From: Thereva unica | Taxonomy: Eukaryota > Arthropoda > Insecta > Diptera > Therevidae | Direction: 5' to 3' | Length of the DNA stretch: 64,000 bases | NCBI GenBank assembly: GCA_949987705.1 | Contig: CATLJY010000275.1 | Span: 1 to 64,000, forward strand | Shown here: piece after piece, positions 56,023 through 64,000 of the stretch | How the letters are laid out: each line of letters opens with the position of its first letter | How positions within the stretch are numbered: the stretch's first letter is position 1 | The notes under the pieces: generated by a model | The model's database searches: none | Seen by the model: the letters and a program-made list of their open reading frames with translations, nothing else | What the model was told of the DNA's origin: nothing | Made by a program: the position numbers and the translations under genes

Positions 56023-56226
56023 TATTGCGGCCATGCGGTATTAAATAAAACTCCGGAGGTTATCAAAAACCCTCTTTATTTCACGACTTCAACTACAGGA
56101 CTGATTAAGGTTAAAACTATCGATTTGCGGGAGGCTGATCTAGCGGTAACTTCTGAAGTGTGAAGTTGGTGTTGTTCTTGAGTACTTCCGATAGTGGGAA
56201 ATTTAGTTGATCGTGTTGCCGCTACA
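56023..56226 (-). repeat. 5' LTR (204 bp)
   Basis: It is identical to the 3' LTR. It would carry the promoter; AATAAA/TTTATT-type polyadenylation words occur (AATAAAACTCC on the + strand near 56042). No clear TATA box was assigned. Confidence 0.93.
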
Positions 56227-56540
56227 ACGCCATAAGTGATTTTTGTACTTGCACGATATCGCGCGAATCATAAAAGATATCGACTTAGTTGAGGTGCTCG
56301 TTCAAAGAATATTAACCAAAATATGATCTGACGAGATTTTCATAAAATTTGGTCGAACCGTTTTTTGTTTAAACGGCGTTCACGGGTTTTGTATCTGCAC
56401 GATACCGCGAACCAAAAACTATACCTACTCCTTTGAGGTGTCGAAAGAAGAATATTAACGAAAAATACCCTAAAAAAAATTTCGTAACATTAGGTCGGGC
56501 TTTTTTTGTTTAAATGGAAAACCTTCGGATAAGTGTCAGA
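56227..56540 (+). repeat. dispersed repeat family 'A', right part after the LTR insertion
   Basis: It continues the interrupted copy: ACGCCATAAGTGATTTTTG, TGCACGATATCGCGCGAA, then a GATCTGACGAGATTTTCATA unit and a second unit ending GGTCGGGCTTTTTTTG. Homology to 22.3 kb continues to about 56540 and may extend further toward 56830 at low similarity. Confidence 0.75.
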
Positions 56541-57124
56541 AAGACCCTAAATTGATAATTTTTGCTAATATCTAATAAACTCGACGGAATTAGACCCATT
56601 CTAAGGGAAGTGATCTTTTTTGAATTGAATCTTGAAAAAAAGAAATGGGTTTGAAGGGATTATTTCCCTTTTTTAGCGAAAAAGTGACAAATTTTTAGAT
56701 TTTTTTCTCAGGTATTTTATTTCGTAGAAATTTAAAATTTTTACGGATAATTATGCTACTATTAAGATATATAAAATAATTTTTAGTTTTATTTTATGGT
56801 CAAGTCCAACCCTTTGTATTGTACCGTTAGCACGTTATGACCATTAAGTAAGGATAAGGATGCAATGTCTACTAGTAAGTTTAGGGGAACCGTACGTTTG
56901 ATCTGTGAGGTGTTCAGCAACACTGACTGTGTGTGCTATTTATTAACGATGGGGAGGTATATAATGGACCGGGATGTCCCGAGTTGGCTAATATTAGAAA
57001 AAAAGGTGCGTGTAGGTGAAAGCGGTTAAACTTGGCTGTAATATTCCTACCGGCTTGAAGGGTATATAGAGGAGTAAAAGGGTGCTACCGCCAATGTACC
57101 TGCTTCGTTTTGCACCTTATGCAG
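56541..57124. other. non-coding stretch
   Basis: It may be the outer part of repeat family A (GCTAATATCT words as at 21720, opposite strand) followed by unique sequence. No gene is seen. Confidence 0.4.
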
Positions 57125-57213
57125 GGGTGGTAGCACGTAAATTGTTTCAATCGACCTCTTCATATAAAAGTTAAAGATTTTTGTCGATTGAAATATCTTA
57201 CGTGCTACAACCC
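57125..57213. repeat. imperfect palindrome (about 30-bp arms)
   Basis: GTAGCACGTAAATTGTTTCA plus ATCGAC is matched by GTCGATTGAAATATCTTACG plus TGCTAC. The whole is bounded by GGGGTG/CAACCCC. MITE-like; no target duplication was determined. Confidence 0.65.
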
Positions 57214-57353
57214 CAGCTTAGCCAAGCCATGTAGGACTTGTATATTGTAGCCTGGGCAGGGGGCTGAAGGAGGAATTCTAATGTCTTGATTAATCTTAAG
57301 CATTGATTTGCTTGTTTGACGATTTTGAATGTGATTACTCCATCACGTATCTA

Positions 57354-57760
57354 CAGTCCACGAAATTAATTTGAAGACACCTACTTTTCCAAACTTTGAA
57401 GTTCCGTTATGTAAAAACTAAGGATTTCTATGAGTTACCAAAAATATCAAAATTTTGGGATTTTTGTGTAGATTCGTCTTCGTTTCAAAAATATTCCGTT
57501 TTTTATATGGAATTTTAGAAGAAGAGCGGTAAATTTGAGCAAACTTCTAAAATTATGCCTTGGAAATGCGAAATTAATTTAAAGGCACTCCTCTATTTCT
57601 CTATTTCATGTAAAAACGGGAAATTTTTGATACCAGGACCAATCTACACAAAATTCCCTAAATTTTGATATTTTTGGTAACTCATAGAAATCCTTAGTTT
57701 TTACATAACGGAACTTCAAAGTTGGGAAAAGTGGTGTCTTCAAATTAATTTCGTGCACTG
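57354..57760. mobile_element. foldback Tc1/mariner-like element (TA target)
   Basis: It is 407 bp with about 125-bp inverted arms: CAGTCCACGAAATTAATTTG at the left and (reverse strand) CAGTGCACGAAATTAATTTG at the right, flanked by TA on both sides (57352-57353, 57761-57762). CAGT ends and TA duplication fit Tc1-type elements. The arms continue through CTTAGTTTTTACATAACGG and TTTGATATTTTTGG words. No transposase. Confidence 0.78.
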
Positions 57761-57983
57761 TATGTATCAAGGAGCTATTTTTCTTCTAAACTGGTCAAAA
57801 CCGTATTCTCTATTACAATATCGGCGTTCTTTATACAAGAAAGTTTAATAATATTGGCAAATTTTTACTGTCTTGTCGGATTTAACAATTTTGGAATAGA
57901 GAATAGGGCCCCTGAAGATAAAATTACGTTTAAAAGGCCCAGTGCACGATCCATGGATGGAGCGCTCCTGTATTTCGCCCTTA

Positions 57984-58120
57984 AAAGTACGAATCTACCA
58001 AAGCATTTGCTCGCAGGCTTTTGACTGACGTGACGTCATATCGTGCTGCGATATGCACTTTTTTGGTGACGTCATTTTGCCCGCGAGCAAATGTTCGTTT
58101 TCCTTTGGTGAATTCGTACC
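57984..58120. mobile_element. MITE, TTA target duplication
   Basis: It is 137 bp, flanked by TTA at 57981-57983 and 58121-58123. Inverted ends: GTACGAATCTACCAAAG and (reverse strand) GGTACGAATTCACCAAAG, then CATTTGCTCGC in both arms. The centre carries TGACGTCA-like words. Non-coding. Confidence 0.68.
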
Positions 58121-58128
58121 TTATACCG

Positions 58129-58262
58129 GTGACAGACTAGCACTCTTAATCCGGACTATGACGTCAAAATGACGTGTAGACCCATATGAAAGATATGGAA
58201 ATGAAATAGGGTTTACTTCATTGTGACGTCATAGTCCGAATTAAGTGTGATAGTCTGTCGAG
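58129..58262. mobile_element. palindromic MITE with GACAGACTA ends
   Basis: GACAGACTAGCACTCTTAAT and (reverse strand) GACAGACTATCACACTTAAT are inverted ends, continuing into GGACTATGACGTCA in both arms. About 134 bp; it lies only a few bases from the preceding MITE. The target duplication is unclear. Confidence 0.68.
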
Positions 58263-58369
58263 AGTATGAAGATCTCAAGAGATGAGTCAGCCATTAGATT
58301 ATTTTTTCCCACTGAGATAAAGGGAAGTATGGTGCAAGATTTCGTAGAGATAAGAGCTCACGCTCTAGG

Positions 58370-58640
58370 AGACAAGGTCTGTCCCGAGTTTGTCTTATAT
58401 TGACGAAGGCGTAGGAGTAACGCAGGCTGCCATTGCCAAAACTATGAAGTGGTTTGTAGGGGATTGAAAGCAAATCATTAATGAATATTAGAAAGAGATC
58501 AGATGAGAGAATCGACCCTTGGGAAACGCCGGTCGAGATTCGACGCCATCCAGTATACCTACTACCTTAGTTGAATGGCCAAAAACAAAGCTCTCAAACC
58601 AGTTCTTTAGTTAGAGCTGTACGTTAGTTTTACAGATTTA
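58370..58640 (-). pseudogene. non-LTR retrotransposon RT scrap
   Basis: Read on the - strand with frame shifts: LKNWFESFVFGHSTKVV, ILDGVESRPA, then FPKGRF or, one frame over, a VPQGSILSSDLFLIFINDLL-like phrase. This is the NW-F-x-S-F...GVPQGSxLSPxLFxIFINDL block of LINE RTs, similar to the fragment at 39.9 kb. Dead. Confidence 0.6.
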
Positions 58641-59788
58641 AAGAAGGCGTCGAATTTACCACCTTTTCCTTTGCACGCATAACTCTACACTCAAGTTTCT
58701 GCAAAAATGTAAGTACTTTTAACGAGGAGCTTTTCTATCCACTCAATCAACTCGGTAATTTTCAAAGTTACAACTTTTAATAAAATGACAGGCATTTAAT
58801 AAGGCATTTACCTTTGAACCAAAAAAATAGTAAAAATGAATGAAAATATTGTAGATATGTATTATAGAACTTATTAAGAAACTAGCTGAGGTGCATTTGG
58901 TGTTTAATGGTGGGCCTACACGAAAGAGGTTTTTGTCCGTCTTACTTTGTTTGAATGAAATGGCCGGCGGAATGCCTTTGCGGACAATGTCGACGAAATA
59001 TTTGTGCACACATTTCCAGCGGCTTTCCTTTGTTTCGCGGACAAAAATCTATGGAAAAAGAGTTCGCTCGAACAAGGTTTGTATTATGTGGGCGGGCCAT
59101 AAGGCTCACATGCCCAACTATCCAGTATGATGAATATTGAATATCACGAAGGCCTTTCAATTATCGGTTAATTTCTACATACTAGAGTTTTCTATTCTCT
59201 TCGTCTGTGGTTTTTACTACTAACAATATGCTCCCTCATTAAAGATGGTCGTCCCAAGCAAGAGCTTGCGACCCCTCAGCATTCTTATAGCTACACAATA
59301 TGTCTACATCTTTCTTCTTGGAGTGTGGCTCTCGTTGCAACCTGAACATCAGGAATTCCAACTTGTTTGCAATCCACAAAACTAGTGAGTTTTTGTGTCG
59401 ATGTACCCGCCACTAATTATGGGTTTTCATGGCAGGCTTCCAGTTGAATAATGAACCCAGACTGTTTTTTTTAAATAATTTATTTACAATTGTTTTATTT
59501 TCAATTTTAAAACTTGATGCTATCAGAATTAAGCAAAAGGATGGTTTTATTGAAGCTACCATAATTAAATGAACGGGTGGTGGAGTGGGATATTCATATA
59601 CATGTACATATGTATGTACATACAAAAATTCTTAGAATTTCGGATAATTATTTAATTTATCACCCCACCCCCACAGGAGGTAGGGTTTGTAAGGGGTTGG
59701 CCAGAGCACATTTTTTTTGGGAATAGCTGTTGGTCACCCGTTGGTTATTCAGGGTATAAAATTTTGAAAAAGTAATTTTTATAAAAAA
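58641..59788. other. non-coding stretch
   Basis: No gene or RNA is recognised. Contains AT-rich sequence and a CATGTACATATGTATGTACA run near 59600. Confidence 0.5.
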
Positions 59789-60149
59789 CTAGCATAAAAC
59801 CCGCGTGCCTTGCAACGCCTTTAAAAACTGTTTATTATGTGCAATGTTTTCCTTAAAAAAAGAAACCAACAAAAAAGTCAGCTGTTATTATCCCTAAAAA
59901 GGGTTTATTATAGTGCATTTTTTAAATAAATATGGTAAACAAATTACTGCGAATATCACCTCTCCTCAACAAATCTGCAAGTTTTAAAGTAGATTGGCAT
60001 GTATATGTCATCAAGAAAAGTGACATTTTAGGGTTTGACGAACGTTCGTTAAGTTTGTTCGCCTATTTACGTGGATGTAAGAAATTATGAAGCAATCACA
60101 AATGAATATTAAATAAAGTGAATTTCGAGTCATTCATTTCTACGTGATT

Positions 60150-62990
60150 ATAGGGATGCACTGTCAAAATTTCAGCCCTTCAGCTTCAGAGGTTTGGGTT
60201 AACCCCATTTCATCCCCTTAGGGGATGAATTTCGAATACTCGCCTCTTAGTGGATGTCCATGTCATTATAGGGATGCACTGTCCAAATTTCAACCCTGTA
60301 GTTCCAGTAGTTTGGTAAACCAAATTTTACCCCTTTAGGGGATGAATTTCGAAAAATCGCTTCTTAGTAAATGTCCACGATGCACTGTCAAAATTTCAGC
60401 CGTTTAGCTCCAGCGGTTTGGCTTAACCCCATTTAACCCCCTTAGGGGATTCAATCGTCCCTAAGTGGATGCCCACGTCATTGTAGTGATGCACGGTCAA
60501 AATTAGAGCCCTCCAGCTTCAGCGGTGTGGGTTAATCCCATTTCACCCCACTAGGGGATAAATTTCGAAAAATCGCTTCTTAGTGGATGTCCACGTCATT
60601 AAGGGGATGCACTGTCAAAATTTCAGCCCTATAGCTCCAGCGGTTTGGATAAACCCCATTTCACCCCCTTAGGGGATGAATTTCGAAAAATCGCTTTATA
60701 GTGGATGTCCACTTCATTATAGAGATGCACTGTCCAAATTTCAGCCCTATAGCTTTAGCGGTTTGTAAAAACCCCATTTCACACCCTTAGGGGATGAATT
60801 TCGAAAAATCGCTCTTTAGTGGATGTTAACGTCATTATAGGGATGCACTGTCAAAATTTCAGCCGTATAGCTTTAGAGGTTTGTATAAACCCCATTTCAC
60901 ACCCTTAGGGGATGAATTTCGAAAAATCGCTCTTTAGTGGATGTCCACGTCATTATAGGGATGCACTGTTAAAATTTCAATTCTATAGCTTCAGCGGTTT
61001 GGATAAACCCTATTTCACCCCCTGAAGGGATGAATTTCGAAAAATTGCTTTATAGTGGATGTCCACGCCATTATAGAGATGCACTGTCAAAATTTCAGCC
61101 CTATAGCTCCAACGGTTTGGATAAACCCCATTTCACCCCCTTAGGGAATGAATTTCGAAAAATCGCTTTTTAGTGGATGTAAACGTCATTATAGGGATGC
61201 ACTGTCAAACTTTCAGCCCTATAGCTCCAGCGGTTTGGGTAAACCCGCTTAGGGGATGAATTTCGAAAAATCGCTTCTTAGTGGATGTCCACGCCATTAT
61301 AGGGATGCACTGTCAAAATTTCAGCCCTATAGCTTAAACGGTTTGGATAAACCTAATTTCACCTCCTTAGGGGATGAATTTCGAAAAATCGTTTCTTAGT
61401 GGATGTCCACGCCATTATAGGGATGCACTATCAAAATTTCAGCCCTATAGCTCCAACGGTTTGGATAAACCCCATTTCACCCCCTTAGGGGATGAATTTC
61501 GAAAAATCGCTTCTTAGTGGATGTCCACGCCATTATAGGGATGCACTGTCAAAATTTCAGCCCTATAGCTCCAACGGTTTGGATAAACCCCATTTCACCC
61601 CCTTAGGGGATGAATTTCGAAAAATCGCTTTTTAGTGGATGTAAACGTCATTATAGGGATGCACTGTCAAACTTTCAGCCCTATAGCTCCAGCGGTTTGG
61701 GTAAACCCGCTTAGGGGATGAATTTCGAAAAATCGCTTCTTAGTGGATGTCCACGCCATTATAGGGATGCACTGTCAAAATTTCAGCCCTATAGCTCCAA
61801 CGGTTTGGATAAACCCCATTTCACCCCCTTAGGGGATGAATTTCGAAAAATCGTTTCTTAGTGGATGTCCACGCCATTATAGGGATGCACTATCAAAATT
61901 TCAGCCCTATAGCTCCAACGGTTTGGATAAACCCGATTTCACCCGCTTAGGGGATGAATTTCGAAAAATCGCTTCTTAGTGGATGTCCACGCCATTATAG
62001 GGAGGCACTGTCAAAATTTCAGCCCTATAGCTCCAACGGTTTGGATAAACCCCATTTCACCCCCTTAGGGGATGAATTTCGAAAAATCGCTTCTTAGTGG
62101 ATGTCCACGCCATTATAGGGATGCACTGTCAAAATTTCAGCCCTATAGCTCCAACGGTTTGGATAAACCCCATTTCACCCGCTTAGGGGATGAATTTCGA
62201 AAAATCGCTTCTTAGTGGATGTCCACGCCATTATAGGGATGCACTGTCAAAATTTCAGCCCTATAGCTCCAACGGTTTGGATAAACCCCATTTCACCCCC
62301 TTAGGGGATGAATTTCGAAAAATCGCTTTTTAGTGGATGTAAACGTCATTATAGGGATGCACTGTCAAAATTTCAGCCCTATAGCTCCAGCGGTTTGGGT
62401 AAACCCCATTTCACCCCCTTAGGGGATGAATTTCGAAAAATCGCTTCTTAGTGGATGTCCACGCCATTATAGGGATGCACTGTCAAAATTTCAGCCCTAT
62501 AGCCCCAACGGTTTGGATAAACCCCATTTCACCCCCTTAGGGGATGAATTTCGAAAAATCGCTTCTTAGTGGATGTCCACGCCATTATAGGGATGCACTG
62601 TCAAAATTTCAGCCCTATAGCTCCAACGGTTTGGATAAACCCCATTTCACCCCCTTAGGGGATGAATTTCGAAAAATCGCTTCTTAGTGGATGTCCACGC
62701 CATTATAGGGATGCACTGTCAAAATTTCAGCCCTATAGCTCCAACGGTTTGGATAAACCCCATTTCACCCCCTTAGGGGATGAATTTCAAAAAATCGTTT
62801 TTTAGTGGATGTAAACGTCATTATAGGGATGCACTGTCCAAATTTCAGCCCTATAGCTCCAGCGGTTTGGATAAACCCCATTTCACCCCCTTAGGGGATG
62901 AATTTCGAAAAATCGCTTTTTAGTGGATGTCCACGCCATTATAGGGATGCACAGTCAAAATTTCAGCCCTTTAGCTCTAGCGGTTTAAGT
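60150..62990 (-). repeat. 117-bp tandem array (about 24 copies) inside the Helitron
   Basis: The unit contains TTCGAAAAATCGCTTCTTAG, TGGATGTCCACGCCATTATA, GGGATGCACTGTCAAAATTT, CAGCCCTATAGCTCC and CACCCCCTTAGGGGATGAA. Copies in the 3' half (60.1-61.1 kb) are more diverged than those at 61.3-62.9 kb, where many are identical, so the array has been homogenised or expanded from the side nearer the 5' end. Some units lack 16-18 bp around the CACCCC block. Confidence 0.92.
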
Positions 62991-63183
62991 TGTGCGTTGT
63001 CTGTCAGTCAGTTACTTTTTATACAATAGAAAAAAATCCCCTTGCAACTTATTGAACCCCATTTCACCCCCTTCAACCCTTTTGTTCTCCATAAAAAGTA
63101 GCCTATGTCCGTCTCCAAGGTCTAAACTTTGTCTGTTGCAAATTTCATCAAAATCGGTTTAGTGGTTTAGGCGTGAAAGCGTA

Positions 63184-63228
<45 letters not shown>
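63184..63228. repeat. (CAGA)n microsatellite
   Basis: About eleven repeats of ACAG/CAGA, followed by TTACTTTCGCATTTATAATA. It is a regular part of this Helitron family's 5' end. Confidence 0.9.
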
Positions 63229-63386
63229 GTTACTTTCGCATTTATAATATTAGTAAGGATAGCACCGCATTTTTGGAGTATTGCGCGAACCTTCTGCCGT
63301 TGCGGCTAGCGGAGGGCGGGCGGTCTGATAAGTAAACAATTACCCTTAATATAAACATTTAAAAATTTGTTGTCTGTAAAGAGGGT

Positions 63387-64000
63387 TTACGGACGATAGT
63401 TTAACGTGACAACGTCATGAGACCGTGGTAGCTGTCTGAAATCTCCGCATAATATGACGTGGATGCCTCCGAATGGTTTGTCATAAAAGCCGTTAATCTG
63501 CTGCAGTCGGTAGTTGATTTTTTGAAGAATGGCTGAACTTAACATGCTGATCTCGTCGACGAAAACAGCTTTGACGCCAACGAACATGTTTCTGTAGCCT
63601 CGCAAATTTTCTGTGGATAAGAGTTTTGTCACGCGAGAAGTTGTGAGACGAAACGCTGAATGCACTGTACTGCCACCAAGAAGTACAGCGGCTTTACCTG
63701 TGCTTGCACAGGCAATGTAGGCGTTGTTCATCGAGTTGTGCTCCTGAGTGTATCGGTTGTACGTTTCCATAAGGCACTTTAATGTGGAAGTTTTTCCACA
63801 GCCCGCCGACCCGGTGAAGAATATTTGTAGCGCTTCCAAAATGCCATCTCCACAACCATGTAATCGGTGAATGACTTCAAGGATGATCTCCCGTTATTCC
63901 GGATTGGGGGTTCGAAGAAACTCGCAATACTGCTGCTTTGACATCACATTGCTGCGCTTTTTCACAATCGAGAATCCACAACAAATATTAGGTATTGTTG
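63387..64000 (-). pseudogene. Helitron PIF1-like helicase, N-terminal half (with in-frame stop)
   Basis: Read on the - strand from the window edge: CCGFSIVKKRSNVMSKQQY, CEFLRTPNPE, an in-frame TAA where a Gln codon is expected, REIILEVIHRL, then the Walker A block LQIFFTGSAGCGKTSTLK, ACASTGKAAVLLGGSTVHSAF, the Walker B block VFVDEISML and GGIHVILCGDFRQLP. This order (motifs I, Ia, II, III) is that of SF1B PIF1-type helicases in Helitrons. After RQLP the frame leaves the family and ends at 63387, so the C-terminal motifs (IV-VI) are missing. The upstream Rep domain lies outside the window. With a nonsense codon and the truncation it is a dead copy. It would have unwound DNA during rolling-circle transposition. 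Confidence 0.88.

Larger units (their letters stand above)
49180..56226 (-). mobile_element. Ty3/Gypsy LTR retrotransposon, CsRn1-like, with internal duplication
   Basis: It is 7047 bp in all (about 5995 bp without a 1052-bp internal tandem duplication). It has identical 204-bp LTRs (- strand TGTAGCGG...CAATA), a 5-bp target duplication ACGCC (49175-49179, 56227-56231), a tRNA-Trp-type primer site, a purine tract, gag, and pol in the order protease-RT-RNase H-integrase. No env gene is present. Gag has the unusual CHCC zinc knuckle typical of the CsRn1 clade (CsRn1, Kabuki). It is inserted in a copy of repeat family A. LTR identity means very recent insertion; the duplication leaves pol broken, so this copy should not be autonomous. 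Confidence 0.95.
59789..63259 (-). mobile_element. non-autonomous Helitron carrying a 117-bp minisatellite
   Basis: On the - strand it begins TCCTTACTAATATTATAAAT (63259, preceded by A) and ends GGGTTTTATGCTAG (59789, followed by T). This gives the Helitron A|TC...CTAG|T signature with no target duplication. Ten or eleven bases before CTAG is a hairpin, GCGTTGC-AAG-GCACGC (one bulged T). Next to the 5' end are a CTGT/ACAG microsatellite and conserved non-coding sequence; the middle is a tandem array. It has no coding capacity and would depend on an autonomous Helitron's Rep/helicase. Confidence 0.85.

Overview
This is eukaryotic, intron-bearing, AT-rich DNA. It looks like an insect, most likely a higher dipteran (possibly a tephritid-like fly with a repeat-rich genome). 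The reasons are three spliced exons of an insect Lachesin/klingon-type neural adhesion gene, insect-type transposons, and CATACATATGTACATA-like runs. Nothing prokaryotic is present. The species is an inference.

The only host gene I can support lies on the + strand: exon A 19937-20239 (end of an Ig domain and start of an FN3 domain), exon B 25978-26148 (rest of FN3) and terminal exon C 38426-38584 (end of FN3, linker, hydrophobic GPI-type tail, stop). All junctions are phase 0 with GT/AG sites. Upstream exons are outside the window, so 1-19936 is intron or upstream DNA.

Nearly everything else is transposable-element material, much of it nested. 1-20 kb: a broken Helitron helicase piece; a 176-bp foldback; an 8-kb block in which a 128/111-bp alternating minisatellite is interrupted three times by a near-identical 658-bp unit with a terminal hairpin; adjacent TTA-flanked MITEs; and a hAT-like element with a second hAT-like element inside it, each with a perfect 8-bp target duplication. 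20-38 kb (introns): MITEs, RTE- and CR1/L2-like LINE remnants, a tRNA-headed SINE, a Helitron N-terminal ORF with its 5' terminus, and a TTAA-flanked element. 39-48.8 kb: LINE fragments, plus a Harbinger-type MITE that still holds a MADF-like start, lying inside an element rich in TTTGTCCA motifs.

49180-56226 is a young Ty3/Gypsy element on the - strand. Its two 204-bp LTRs are identical, the target duplication is ACGCC, the Gag zinc knuckle is CHCC and the primer site fits tRNA-Trp; together these point to the CsRn1 clade. Gag and Pol are linked by a textbook -1 slippery heptamer placed at the gag stop. Pol is broken by an apparently perfect 1052-bp tandem duplication.

57-64 kb: several foldback elements and MITEs, a LINE RT scrap, and a non-autonomous Helitron (59789-63259, - strand) with exact A|TC...CTAG|T ends and about 24 copies of a 117-bp repeat. 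Just past it is a Helitron helicase fragment with an in-frame stop, which runs off the window end.
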